Source: Rhineura floridana (Eukaryota; Chordata; Lepidosauria; Squamata; Rhineuridae). From it: 64,000 bases of DNA. The number at the start of each line of letters is the position of its first letter. The stretch's first letter is position 1. Below are positions 22,063 to 33,743 of this stretch, one piece after another. Below the pieces are notes generated by a model. It worked only from the letters and a program-made list of their open reading frames with translations. It was not told where the DNA came from and made no database searches. Location of the stretch: assembly GCF_030035675.1 (NCBI RefSeq), contig NC_084483.1:4607501-4671500 (forward strand), written 5' to 3'. The position numbers were made by a program, and so were the translations under genes.

Positions 22063-22596
22063 CTAGGAGCTGCTATAACAGATCTGTTAAACAGATTTAA
22101 CAGTCACGGGGGGGCGGCTGATGTTTTGGTGTATATCTCGGGAACCAGACCACCTAGAAACTTAATTTTTTTTAATTGAAGCTGAGAGTCCAGAGATTAA
22201 GGTGGGTCAGCTGGAGAGCCGGAGGGGACCCCCAGAAACTGGAGTCTCAGGCCGAAAAATGGAGATCTGGCAACCCTAGGCCATGCTGTGAACTCTGCTT
22301 TTGCTTTCGAAGTATACATTTATTTGCCACCTAGAAAACAATATTTTGCAGTCATATAACATTCATAAAAGCTCTCAAATTCTATCCCCCACCCCTATCA
22401 ATATTGTTGGATTTGGAAGTAACAAAGCTTGTGTTCTACCAGCAAAATATGTATATTTGGAAGGCAGATTCCAGTATCAAATCCAAATTTGGTACACAGC
22501 AGCTGCTGGTTACAATTTGAGACTGAACTGTTGGAGTGTGTGCTCTCCTGCATGCCTGCCTTCTTGGGGTCTGGAATTGTGCTGACACAGGTGCTC

Positions 22597-22800
22597 AGGA
22601 ATAGTGGTTAGAGTGTTGGACTAGGACCAGGGAGACCCACGTTCAAATCCCTACTCAACTGTGAGGTTCTCTGAGTGACCTTGAGCAAGTCAGTCTAACC
22701 TACCTCACAGGACTGTTGTGAAAATAAAATTGCCTTGAGCTTCTTGAAGGAAATATAGGATATAAATGTACACAAGCAAGCAAGCAAACAAATGCCTTTA
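22597..22800 (+). repeat. MIR/CORE-type tRNA-SINE
   Basis: An A-box-like AGTGGTTAGAGTGTTGGACT and a B-box-like GTTCAAATCCCTACTC are followed by GTGACCTTGAGCAAGTCAGT and CCTACCTCACAGGACTGTTG. The end is L2-like (GCCTTGAGCTTC, GGATATAAATGT) with an AAGC/AAAC run. This order (tRNA head, core, L2-derived tail) is that of MIR and related CORE-SINEs, which are mobilised by L2. Confidence 0.75.
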
Positions 22801-22889
22801 TACCTCCCCGTTATACTCCCCACCAAATCAACTCATTTGAAATGTGGTGTTGAAGGAGAGCTTTGCAGATACCATGGACTGTGAAAAAG

Positions 22890-23200
22890 GCAAATAATTG
22901 GGTGTCAGAACAAATTAAACCAGAACTACATTAGAAGCTAAAATGATGAAACTGAGGTTATCGTACTTTGGACACACAATGAGAAGACACGCTTTACTAG
23001 AAAAGACAATAATGCTGGGAAAAACAGAAGGGAGTAGAAAAAGAGGAAGACCAGACAGGAGCTGAATTGAATCCATAAAGGAAGCCACAGACCTGAACTT
23101 ACAAGATCTGCACAGGGTGGTTTATAACAGATGCTACTGGAGGTCACCGATTCATAGGGTCGCCATAAGTCGTCATTGACTTGACGTAACAACAAAACAT
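22890..23200 (+). mobile_element. Bov-B LINE 3' end
   Basis: Translates in pieces to LSYFGHTMRRHALLEKTIML, GKTEGSRKRGRPDRS, SIKEATDLNLQDLHRVVYN and RCYWRSPIHRVAISRH. These are the C-terminal residues of Bov-B ORF2 (compare WRAAVHGVAKSRTRLSDW in ruminant Bov-B). It ends with the GGGTCGCCATAAGTCG hallmark and an (AAC)n-like tail. It is 5' truncated with one in-frame stop visible. Confidence 0.85.
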
Positions 23201-24047
23201 AACATTTAACAACATATAACAACAAATTCATGTTTAAACCTTCTCACTGATTGGTAAGGGCCCTGCTGTGGTAAGCTAGTGAGGGGGGTGAGAAAGAGAA
23301 ATGGAAAGGAGTTATTTATTTTATGTTGAGAAGCTATCCTATTTCTTATTTTTTGTTTTGCTTGTCCTTTGTTGGTGTTTAAACTGCCAATTCAAAAATT
23401 CTTGGTGACTCAGGAACAAAAGATCAGAATCTATCTACACACAAACAGCCCTTGATGTTTTAAAGAAAAGAAATGAACCAGATTAAGCTCTGCCCACTGC
23501 TAAAATCTGGATGTTATATAAAAAGAATATTTATACATCAAAATGCAACAGCATTCTGTTTGGGCATGGGTCCTACTGTCCAAGAATCTGGTGCATGTTC
23601 CTCCTTAGATTCCTGTTCTGGCCTGTAAGGGTTAGTGAGCCGAACAAATGTTATAAAGCAGGTCCTGGAGCTGTGCATTCAATAGTTCATGATGGCAGCC
23701 AAGAATCTGCCATAAGGTCAAAGAGGAGGAGAGAGTTCTTTTGAAACTCAATAATCTGTCAACAGTTCCAGTGGAGGGGGAAAAAATCCAGAAAGTGTAA
23801 ACACCCAAGGCTGTGGATTACATAGCAAACTTCTAACTCCACACCTTCCGAAAGGAAATAGAGATTTTCCTCTAATTCAGCATGTGCAAAAAGCGATGGA
23901 TATACTTTTTATTTGTCTCTCTTGCTGAGAACAATAAATAGCATGCTTTCACTGGTTATGCCAGTTGCCTGCTCATTAACAGAGTCCTGTCAAAATTTAC
24001 TCAGAGCTTATTTACATAAGAACATGGTACACATGTATAGCTTCTAC
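23201..24047. other. No gene recognised
   Basis: Unique sequence; nothing supported. Confidence 0.4.
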
Positions 24048-24318
24048 TAGGGATGATGGAGAAATTTGATTTGGTTCAAATTTAAAGCCCAACCAATCAA
24101 ATTCCAAACAATATGAAAACCAAAACACGGCCATCCTTTGAAATTCGCCCCATCTGAATTTTGCAATGCAGTTCTGCAAACAACCAAAGTTTATATATTA
24201 TGGGAAAGTGTGCCTAAAAATGGATATAATAGTGAAAATAACTACAAAATGCATTATATTAGGAGAAATTACTTGCCAAAATGTGTACATTAAGTCAAAA
24301 CTAACTATCATGGAAGAC
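24048..24318. mobile_element. AT-rich hAT-type MITE, copy 2
   Basis: Starts TAGGGATGATGGAGAAATTT and shares the interior AAAGTGTGCCTA, TATTAGGAGAAAT and GCAATGCAGTTCT with the copy at 56486-56852. Its right end is lost against the following LINE. Confidence 0.65.
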
Positions 24319-24329
24319 CTGTTAAAAAC

Positions 24330-24769
24330 CTTGATGAAATCAAGGCATACTGAAGGAGCACCTCCAGCGTCACCAACTATGCCGCCCGACAAGATCCGCC
24401 ACGCAGGGCCTTCTTTCAATCCCACCAACAAAAGTAGCTAGGTTGGTGGGGACTAGAGAGAGGGCTTTTTCGGTGGCGGCCCCCACTCTCTGGAATTCCC
24501 TCCCGTTCGATCTCCGCCATGCCCCTTCCCTGGATACATTTCGCCGAGCCTTAAAAACCTGGCTGTTTGGTCAGGCCTTTGGGTCTATCGGGATGGGCTA
24601 ATTATATACTCAATGCCCGCTGCTATATATTACAATTGCTGCTATTCTGTCACTGTTGATTATTTGTATTTTATTGTAATTATTGTATTTACTGTATTTT
24701 GTATTTTATTGAATTTAATATGTACACCGCCTAGAGTGGCTTCGGCCAGATAGGCAGCCTAAAAATTAA

Positions 24770-24811
<42 letters not shown>

Positions 24812-24812
24812 C
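24330..24812 (+). mobile_element. L2/CR1-clade LINE 3' end with (ATT)n tail
   Basis: Decoded pieces include FSVAAPTLWNSLPFDLR and DTFRRALKTWLFGQAFG, the terminal motif of this clade's ORF2. A short UTR follows, with CACCGCCTAGAGTGGCTTCG and a clean (ATT)n at 24771-24810. The tail and the coding end are well preserved, so the insertion is fairly young. It differs from the other L2 copies in the UTR, so it is another subfamily. Confidence 0.8.
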
Positions 24813-26982
24813 TACATCTGCAACATTCCCTCTGATCTATCCAGGTAGTAATTCTATCAAAACTGGGATATGTTTGACAGGACTTGTTCTTTAAAAATCT
24901 GTGCTTGCTCTTTGCAACCACAGTATTATTTTCTAAATGCTCAGAGGTTCTATAACCCTTCCAGGTATTGACATCAAACTGACAGGTCAGTAGTTGCCTG
25001 ACTTTTTTTTTCAGTGGTGGCATTTGCCTGCCTATAGTCTCCTGGTACTTGACTTGAAATAATTTAGAATGGCTTGGGGTGCCCACACTGCGTCTTAACC
25101 TAGCTTGGGTTGCAACTCCCTCTCTTCATCACTGGATAATTTTTTGCCAAGTTGAGCACAGTTTCCCTTGTGTGAGAAGACCGAGGCAGAGAGGGAGTTG
25201 GGCAGTTCTCTCCGTCACCTGCTAACACATCTCCCCCTTCTCCCTTCTCCATGCAGTGGACCTACTCTTTCCCTCTTGCTCTGAATACAGCAAACAGCAA
25301 CACTTATTAATCTATTTCGCAGGCCTAAGCTCATTCTGTACTTTAGCCCTCCTGACTACTCATTTATACTCATGCTTGGTGATTTGCCCCTGCTTCTATT
25401 TCCTATGCATGACCCCTTCAAATCTGGGCATATTAGGAAGCTTCTATATGCAGTTATCCTGGTTTCTTTAGATTCCTCCTATTTGTCTTGCTCATTGGAA
25501 TAGTTTGCAACTGGGTCTTCAGTATATCACTTTTAAGAAACTCCCATCTACTTTGAACTCCTTTCTCCATGAATATTTCTGACCATGAGATCCCAACTAG
25601 CGTTTCCTTAAAGTGACTGAAATCAGCTTGCCAATAATCCATAGGGCACGCCCGACTACACCACCTCACCAGCCATTTCTTCCCTGTTAGTGAGGATCAG
25701 GTTTATGAAAGTCAAGTCCCCTTTTTTGTTGTCCCAAGGAAACTCACCCTCTGCGCCTGCTATTAAATGTTTTAAGACTTTGCTGTGCTTTCTAAATACA
25801 CATTTAGCATCATGTATCTTTTTTGTCCCTAAGCATCAGTCAACGCTGCTTCACCAGCAGTTTCATGGTTTTTAATCACACATGATTCTGTCATTTCAGA
25901 GGAAGATTTTTAAAGGTCATGCATATTGCTTGCAACTCTCAACACAATGACAGTTAAATGCAATCTTCCAACTCTTAGCTTCCAAGATGCATTCTGCATA
26001 ATTCATAACATAGGAAAAGCTGGACCATTAGGACAGCTACTTCTGAATTCCAGTCAAAATGGCTTATGCATCTTTCATTCTTGTGAGGCAAGATGGATCT
26101 AAAATTATTATAATAATGCTTCACATTGATATGACTCTGGTAAGCATTTTTCAACTACCATAAATTGTTGACTCTCACCAAACCTTTGTGAGGCTTTTCC
26201 ATATTCTGTTTTTAAAAGCCTTTTCTTTTTAAATCAGTGCAATGCAAAAATTCTGCAAGCACCTAATCAATTGCTTACAAGGGAACCTAGATGGACAGCT
26301 ATGTCAGAGCTAGTCAGTAATATTGAGTTCAGTAAGAACAAGATGAGGGTCTTTAGCTTGCCAACATCATAAGTAGCATGTGTTGTCCAACACTCAGTTG
26401 TTATGTGCAACAAATCAGAGTACACACAAGGGCTCCAAATAGGTCTAATCAGTAGTACTATTTTTTCTAAGCCAGACAAAACATTCAGTGGGTGTTAAAG
26501 TGCTAGTGACATAAATACAGGATTGTCTTAACAGTCTGATCTTCAAAACATGCTGCTGGCATGAAGCCTATTCTCTTCACAAGTTCTGGTAAAGTGCTTT
26601 GAGGATTATGCTATCAAGATGTCCAGTAAGCCAAGAAAACTTTCATAACATTATTCTGGCAGTAGGTTGTTATGCTAATTGCACAATTTTTTTTTTAAGT
26701 GTAAAAGTTAGAACAACCATGATTCTATGGTTGCTACGCCTGTCAGGCTTTGATAACTACACAGCAGTGTGGTCAGGTATGGGAGGATGTGGCTTCTCTA
26801 CCTTAACCATTTGTGTAGAAGTGGGGATTTCATCAAGTGCAGAGAGCCACACATTGCTCATTCTGAGGCAACGATTTCTGCCCACGGATATTTTACATAA
26901 CAGCTATGACATTGTTTGCATTCCAATATTCCTTCATAGTTAGCCTTCTTTCTGTTTAAGAAAACAAAATGTTACATTGAAC
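24813..26982. other. No gene recognised
   Basis: About 2.2 kb of unique sequence with no named repeat or coding exon that I can support. Short frames have no family signature. Confidence 0.4.
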
Positions 26983-27156
26983 TAAATGTAAATGGACTGC
27001 CTTCAAGTCGATTCCGACTTATGGCGACCCTATGAATAGGGTTTTCATGAGGCTGAGAGGCAGTGACTGGCCCAAGATCACCCGGTGAGCTTCATGGCTA
27101 TGTGGGGATTTGAACCGTAGTCCAACACCTTAACCACTACACCACACTGGCTCTCT
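26983..27156 (-). repeat. tRNA-derived SINE with Bov-B tail
   Basis: On the minus strand: GAGCCAGTGTGGTGTAGTGG (A box region), GGTTCAAATCCCCACATAGC (B box), CACCGGGTGATCTTGGGCCA, then CATGAAAACCCTATTCATAG, GGGTCGCCATAAGTCGGAAT and TTGAAGGCAGTCC. Head and tail are complete (about 170 bp). The tail shows that Bov-B machinery mobilised it. Well preserved, so moderately young. Confidence 0.9.
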
Positions 27157-28590
27157 AAGAGCCATAATTTTCATGCCAGAAGTGTGTTCTGACTAGTAGG
27201 TCCATTTATCCATTTTACAATTAGTCACCATTCTTTCAAAACATGACATTTGAGGCATATGATATCATAGATTACTGTCTCTTTGATCAGATTCTCTTGC
27301 AAGACTGGGCTGTAAGTCTTGATGAGATATAAATCCAGAGCCAGCTAAACACAGCCTCAGTGATAAGTGGGTCTGCAAAAGCTTTTTGGCTCCTGCAGTT
27401 CTCTCTCCAATTTCATCCCTAGGCATCTGTTTTTCTGGTTCTAAGGGAGGTTCAGAACACTCTGAACAGAATCACAAGCTGCCCAGTGATAGGGCTGACC
27501 TACCTAGAAATACAAACTAAGTAGCCTCATAATAGTGATTCCCAATGGAGGCCTCTCATTAAGGCAGGTGGGGCACTGCCCATCCTAAACTTCCAAACCT
27601 ATATTTCAGTCCTTTCTCTGTTCTCACATTAATATTCAACACAGTACCCCACCTTTCGAAACACTCTGGACTTGTTTCTGTCCATCTTCTGTTCTGGCCA
27701 ATCATCTCTGGATAGCACAGCCAATCCCAATCATTGCTATGGTCCCACTCCGGTCTCCAGGGTTAAAATTCTAGTAGGAGTGGCTCAGGGAGGGCAAGAG
27801 TCTCCTCAGCACCTCCATTTTTTATTTTATTCCCCATAGAAGAAGCTCTAACCAATCAGGAAGAGTCCCTCAATAATACATTGGAAGTTCCATAGCATTA
27901 GGGCAGAGCTATGAAGAGCCTCCCCAATGCATTTCAATCTGAGCCAATCAGTTGCATGTATTTTGCAATCTGCATTGGCTCCTCTCTGAGTTTGTATTGA
28001 TATTCTCTCACTTTTGCAAGCAGCAGGCTAAAGCAGCAGGAAGCGCCATTCTTTCTCTGCAGCCAGCCTTTGAAAGCAGCAGCAAAATTTCTGCGAGGTT
28101 CAGTTCAGTATTTGATTGTGCAGAGTAGGTGAGTGGGTGTATGTTGCTGCATGGGGAGCAAGGGAAAAACTGCAGAATGGTGCACGGGGGGTATGCTTTG
28201 GGCCTGACTGGTCTTTTGCTGACTGTTGGAGGGGGAATGAGAGGAGGAGGATGGCAGTCAGTAGCAGGTGTGAGTGTACCATAATGGCCCCGGCAGGTCT
28301 TTTTCAGGCTATTGGAAAGGGAGCTATAGCACATATAGTTTATGGCCAAAAAATCCCCAGGAGACTCAGTCTGGGACCTCAGCATCTACCAGCTTAGCTG
28401 AGCCACTCAGATTTAATATACCTCTGATGTGGAGTTCATGGTAGGCTTTCCGTGGTTTTTCTTTTACTTAAAACGTGTACGCATGGGGAGTGTTGTTCTC
28501 CACACTCTTTAAAGGCTTACGACAAAAGCTCAAAGATTGTGAGAGTTGGGATTTTTTTGCTTCATATGTAAACAAGCACAATAAGACATG
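27157..28590. other. No gene recognised
   Basis: Unique sequence. The part from 28000 to 28400 is richer in G and C and has longer frames on both strands, but no domain or conserved exon was recognised. Confidence 0.4.
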
Positions 28591-28591
28591 T

Positions 28592-28915
28592 TAATAAGAA
28601 CATAGGAAGAGGCTGCTGGATCAGGTCTAGTCCAGCGCTGTCCTCACAGTTGCCAACCAGATGCCCATAGCAAGTCTGAAAGCAGGACCTGAGTGCAAGA
28701 GCACTCTCCCCACTTGCCATTTCCTGTAACTGGTATTTGGTGGCATACTACCTCCAGTTGTGGAAGTAGAGCAAAGGCATTGTGGCTAGTAGCCATTGAT
28801 ACCCTTATCTTCCACAAATCTGTCTCCTTTAACGCCATCCTCCACAAGAGGAAAAGCTAATTCCAAAGTTTAACCATGTGTTATGTGAAGAAGTACTTCT
28901 TGTTGTGTCCATATC
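28592..28915 (-). mobile_element. CR1 LINE 3' end
   Basis: Reading from the right on the minus strand: GGACACAACAAGAAGTACTT (the RKYFFTQ-equivalent region), GGATGGCGTTAAAGGAGACA, then the CR1 UTR with ATCAATGGCTACTAGCCACA, ending CTGATCCAGCAGCCTCTTCC and GTTCTTA. It matches the CR1 at 38990-39360. Several changes break the frame. Confidence 0.85.
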
Positions 28916-29029
28916 ATGTGTTTAGGAGGAGTCTTGGTAAGTAAGGACATGGGTGATGCCACCCCAATTTCAGTGATCATGGGTAGAGGGAAATATAGCT
29001 ATAGGGAGGTGATGAGCTATCACAGAAAA

Positions 29030-30703
29030 TGAGGGCAATGCTATCTACGGCTTATTATTTGCCCCCACTTCTCCCATGGACAGGTTCCTGGTTGCTCATC
29101 TGCAGTGACCACTGGCCTGTGTGTACTGTTGTTTAGCGTCAGATTGGTACACAATAAGACTACACTCATCCATGATTTGATCATGGTGTGCATTACTGAG
29201 ACCTGAGTGGGTGACCTGGGAGGAGTTGATCTGACCCAGCCTTGCCCATCTGGATACTCAGTGCGACACCAGTACAGCTGCAGAGATCGGGGGAGGGGTT
29301 GCTGTAGTCCATAAAATTTCAACCTCTGTCACCAGGAAACCACTCAGTCTTGGAGCTGGCTGTGAGGTCCTGCATCTGGGTATCAGGCCAAGGAGACAGT
29401 AAACTAGGGTTGCTGCTGGTGTACCATCCACCCTGCTGCCCAGCACCTTCTCAGACCGAGTTGGTGGAGGTCGTTTCAGTTGTCGTATTGGAGGAACCCA
29501 GAATGATAATCCTGGGTGATTTCAATGTTCATGCTGAGGCTACCTCTAGTGTTCTGGCTTGGGATTTCATGGTTTCCATGATCACCATGGGGCTGTCCAA
29601 AGTTGTCACTGGTCCAACACATAGGGCAGGGCACACCCTCAACATGGTTTTTACTCCAGATGCAGGAAGGGATGTTCTGGAGAAAGGAGGGGTGGATATG
29701 ACCCCATTGTTGTGGTCAGATCATTTCCTGGTAAAGTTTAGATTTACAGCTTCAATCCTCCCCTGCAGGGTTGGTAGACAGATTAAGATGGTCCACCCCT
29801 GGAGACTAATGGAATCCACTCCTGGGGGAGTTTCCAGGAGATAGAGCAGGTGACTCTGTTGAAGCCCTTGTCATGCTGTGGAACAACGAGACGCGTTGGA
29901 CTCTTAACACAGTTGCCCAGAGCGCCCTCTCTGGCATTGTGGAGCCCGGTTTGCACCTTGGTACACCATTGAACTAAGGGCACTGAAACAGGCTGGATGA
30001 TGGCTAGAGTGCAAGTGGTGAGAGACGGGCTGTGGATCTGATCAGGCATGAGTAAAACATCATAACTGTGTCTACTGTGTGGCAGCGATGGTGGCTAGGA
30101 AGGCCCAGTTCTCTGCATCCATCGCACCCTCAGGTAGCTATCCAGTGGAGCTTTTTCATATTGTCAGGAGTCTGTTGACATCATCTCCAAGAAATGGAGT
30201 TTTAGACCCTTCAGAGGCTCACTGTGAATTGTTTGCAAGGTGCTTTGAGGGTAAAGTTGCTCACCTACATAGCAATCTTGATGCCTCATCCACATCCACC
30301 AGTGAGATGTCTGGTGCAATCTCTGCTGCAACTTCTTGGGATCAGTTTCAGTTGATGCAGCCTGATGACATGGTCAAGCTGCTTGTGAAAATGCACCCAG
30401 CAACGTGTCCTCTTGACCCTTGTCCTTCTTGGCTTATTAAAGCTTGCCAAGGAGATATGACTGAGTGGATCCAGGGTGTGGTCAATGCATCTTTGAGGGA
30501 GTGAGTGGTTCCAGCTGCCCTGAAAAAGCCTACCCTAGGCCCATTGGTTTGTGATAACCACTGCCAGGTTGTAAATACCCTCTTTTGGGGGAAGGTGATT
30601 GAGAGGGTTGTGGCACAGCAATTGCAAGTACTCTTGGATAAAGCAGATTATCCTGACCCATTCCAGTTTGGGTTCAGGCCTTGTTATGGGACCGAATCCA
30701 CTT
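29030..30703 (+). mobile_element. L2-type LINE, endonuclease and start of reverse transcriptase
   Basis: The piece 29350-29844 reads LLLVYHPPCC, RMIILGDFNVHAEATSSVLA, VVTGPTHRAGHTLNMVF and LLWSDHFLVKFRF. These are the endonuclease motifs (GDFN and SDHF catalytic regions). The next frame, 30079-30504, carries the linker (PSPRNGVL-like, MVKLLVKMHPATCPLDPCPS). The next, 30505-30703, holds WGKVIERVVAQQLQVLL and FGFRP of the polymerase fingers. It is cut at about 30704 by a Bov-B-type tail. Multiple stops mark it as dead. Confidence 0.85.
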
Positions 30704-30775
30704 ACCGTGAAAACCCTATTCATAGGGTCGCCCATAAGTTGGAATCGACTTGAAGGCAGTCCATTTCATTTTTCA
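30704..30775 (+). repeat. Bov-B-type 3' tail
   Basis: CCGTGAAAACCCTATTCATA followed by GGGTCGCCCATAAGTTGGAA and CTTGAAGGCAGTCCATTTC. This is either a very short Bov-B or the tail of a SINE. It replaces the rest of the L2. Confidence 0.8.
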
Positions 30776-31035
30776 TCATCGAAAGCTATTACAAAAGTTG
30801 GATGCTTTTGATAAGTATCTTTACAGATATTGAAATTCACATCTCAATGTTTTCCTTCCTCATAGGTGCTATATTAATACGCTTAATGTAATACGTACCC
30901 TGGCCTGAACAATGTATTCTGCAAAGAAAAAAGTCCAATTAAATATCCTGTTCATTACTTTTACACAAGATGTTAATCTCATGGCTTATTTTGTAATGAT
31001 CGTTGCTTGTGTTTTAACATTCTTTATTGTTTGAT
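30776..31035. other. No gene recognised
   Basis: AT-rich; nothing supported. Confidence 0.35.
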
Positions 31036-31600
31036 TGTTTATCCATTCCCCATCTGTAGTCTTCTGGGCACCAAGGAAGGCCTTGGTGGGTGCATTGGCC
31101 CATGGACACTACTTTGGTATACCTAGTAAAGTCATATCATGCGGCAAAGAAGATGTGATATTAAGATTGCTTTTTCACTACTCTTATTTTTGGAGTCAGT
31201 TTTTCAACCATTGCCAAGAGCCACAATTTGAAATAGCAATAATCAATATTAGCATCTTTTAAATCTTTCCAGTATGTAGTTATAGTTAATTTGGCTGTTG
31301 TCACCATGATCTCTATTAGCTCTTTACTTTTAAGCTATTTTTTTTTGTTCTTTGTATAAATTTAAAAGAGCCAGTGTGGGTGAAATGTTTATTTTTTGTC
31401 CAATGATTATTTTTCATTTCTTGAAAAACTGCTTCCCAAAATATATTAACTATTGGACACATCCACCCATATGGTGGTATGTGCTTTTATTGTTGCAGTC
31501 TCTCCAGCAAGTTGGTGTGGAGAAGTTTCTTTTTTAATGCTAGTGAAGAACACATGTGTAGAGTGTTCTGTTTCTCTCCCTTTTTCAGTGTTCACACTCA
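31036..31600 (-). mobile_element. L1 LINE ORF2 C-terminal fragment
   Basis: On the minus strand around 31380-31480 one frame gives GWMCPIVNIFWEAVFQEMKN. This resembles the cysteine-containing tail of L1 ORF2 (the H..W.CP..Q.FW pattern). Further downstream MVEKLTPKIRVVKK also resembles L1 endings. It is broken by stops and lacks a poly(A) tail. Assigned by motif only. Confidence 0.55.
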
Positions 31601-31673
31601 TGCATATACTAGAAATGTACATGGGCAGTAAGCATCACTTGGTACTGCACCAACACTAGGAAGAATCAACCCT

Positions 31674-31840
31674 TGGTGTAAACTCACTAATAGGCAAAAA
31701 AGCCTTGCGGCTTAAGTACATACCCATACCCATCAGAGGATGTTGAGTGGTTAATATACATAATAACCAGACATCGTGTACATTCACTTGGTCTTCCATG
31801 AAGAGAGAATTGTACACATTTCCTGGTCAATATACATAAT
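31674..31840 (+). repeat. Partial upstream unit of the unnamed repeat
   Basis: CACTAATAGGCAAAAAAGCC at 31689 is repeated as CACTAATAGGCAAAAAACCT about 155 bp further on. The first unit therefore looks like a direct partial duplication of the head of copy C. The sequence between the two heads (GTGGTTAATATACATAATAA and so on) is not present in the other copies. Confidence 0.6.
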
Positions 31841-33030
31841 TCACTAATAGGCAAAAAACCTTGCGGTTAAAGAACGTAGGTATAGCCAACAGATATTTCT
31901 ATCAAACTTTAAAATGCAGGGAAATTGGGCAGCTATAGTGAATGTACCAGGGGAGCAGGAGACCTGACCTCCTCTCTGAGATATTGTACTGCCCTACAAA
32001 TTTGTCAAAATGCAAAGACAATTTGGGTTGATCTTTCACAGTCCAATCCACTTCCTGTGTAGCTTGGAAGAATTTTGTAACATGTGCCCCTGAGCATATG
32101 GTGAGTGGTGGCAACACCTGCCATCTCCAAAGATGGAGAATTACATTTTTGTGTGTTTGTTGGTGTTCTTCTTACTTTGCTTCTTTCCTGTGTTACTACT
32201 GTTTCTACAGAGAATCTAAGCTAGAAAATGGTATTTCTCTTATTATTCATCCTAGAAATCTGTGTCAAATTCATTTTTATTAATTTCAAAGCCTGAGAGT
32301 TGCTAGGACATGCCCTGTTCCCCTCACAGAGCTTCAATTAGAGTGGCTGACTGTTAAACTGCTTTGGCCACTGGCGCTCTGTCAGAGGAATAAGAGTCTC
32401 GTCTCAGCACCCTTCACAAACTACTCTTCCCAGGATTATTAGGGGGAAGCCATGACTATCTAAAGTGAAATAAAGGTCTGGTGTGAGTGTGGCCCCCTGA
32501 TTAGGAAAGCCCAGCAGCTGTGAGTCTGTCTTTTAGAACACTGACCGTTGGTTCTTACTGAGCATGTCCTGCCTTATCATTGAGTTCAATGCTAAATTTC
32601 TTAAATTAATTAAAAATCAGCCAGGCATTTTTTAAACTTTTAAACTGCAGAAGATGAAGGTCAGAGTATGGGGCAAGGTCAGTAATAGGATTCCAGGCAC
32701 TCTGTGAAAATGGCTGATTTTTAATGTATTTCAACAAATTCTGAGAACTCTGACAGAAAAAAGTCCAAAAGGGGTCTATTTTCTCTCTCTCTCTTGTTAA
32801 ACTTTGACCTCTTGATGCTCTCTGACTGTTTTCTGTATTACCATGAAAATTTAGAGGGTTGTTCAGCAAGCATTTGAGTTCAGGACTATAAATATTGTAA
32901 GGTTTTGCTTTGAAATGAGCTTAAGGGAAGCATCAGAATGACATGGGGGTATTTTCAATTTAACACTGTGGAATGCAAAAAATCCATGCTGACTACAATA
33001 AACAGCCACTCTCATGGTTGTATAATTCTT
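31841..33030 (+). repeat. Unnamed interspersed repeat, copy C, with 740-bp extension
   Basis: 31841-32290 has the head and blocks of copies A and B. 32290-33030 continues into a 740-bp stretch that is matched closely at 55255-55990, in the same orientation (for example GTCAGAGTATGGGGCAAGGT, CATGGGGGTATTTTCAATTT). Both long copies contain the right arm of a foldback MITE (CACCCTTCACAAACTACTCT, with GGATTATTAGGGGGAAGCCA). No coding frame is recognised. The match ends at the GTTGTATAATT block. Confidence 0.75.
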
Positions 33031-33740
33031 CCTTCAATTTTTTGGGCAGACATCCAGTTGTTTTCTGTTTGTTATCTTTTTAAGATCAGCCAACACAACA
33101 AACCACTCTATTGCACATGTAATTGAATGTAAATTATAATTGATTGTGGTAGATTAGAATACTATAAAATAAAAATTGAACAAACTGGAGTTCAGACATT
33201 TTGTACAGCTGCAGTATCACTGCTGTGCTTAGCTGCCTCCAGCCATTAAGAATGTACACAAACATCTTGTCAATAGCCTCACTGCTCAAAGTAAGGGAAA
33301 GCAGTTGCAGCACATACTAGCAGCAGTAATGTGATATAGTAAGAGCAAACTAATTTTTCAGCTGTGGATCCTTACTCAGTAAAATGGCACCAAGCACAAA
33401 GAGGGAGGTGTCAGCAGAGCTTATAGAAGTACAAAAAAATAATTTCCCTTAAGGGGGATGGAGAACCCAAACATCTCCATGAAGACAGAGAATGCTGAGT
33501 TGGCATGACTGACCAATTGACTGAACAGGGAGAGAATGAGAAAAGGGGAAATGGAATGGAGTAACCTAGAGGAGTGCATGACTGGCTATTTGGAACCCTG
33601 AAAAAGAGCACCCCAAAACCACAACATACTGTTTTTCAATACCACTTGTGACAGTCTACTGCTAGCTTCTCTCTGGAGTACCACTGTAAGATTCACACAG
33701 CAATTATTTGGTGTTAAATTACTGCTGAATAACCCAGGTG
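33031..33740. other. No gene recognised
   Basis: Unique AT-rich sequence; nothing supported. Confidence 0.4.
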
Positions 33741-33743
33741 GAT

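Larger units (their letters stand above)
19206..22278. mobile_element. hAT-type element expanded to 3.07 kb by nested insertions
   Basis: Left end TAGGGTTGCCAGGTC and right end GATCTGGCAACCCTA are inverted with one mismatch in 15. The 8-mer GGCCATGC flanks it at both ends (19198-19205 and 22279-22286). This meets the hAT pattern of short inverted ends and 8-bp duplication. No transposase is seen, so it is non-autonomous. Inside are an L2 (20371-21335), a Bov-B piece within that L2 (20565-20872), a foldback MITE (21944-22062) and a short tandem array (19247-19360). The original element was probably under 2 kb. Confidence 0.75.

Noticed and set aside
28000-28400. A CpG island with a first exon
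   Set aside because: GC content is only moderately raised, CpGs are few, and no conserved exon or start is recognisable.
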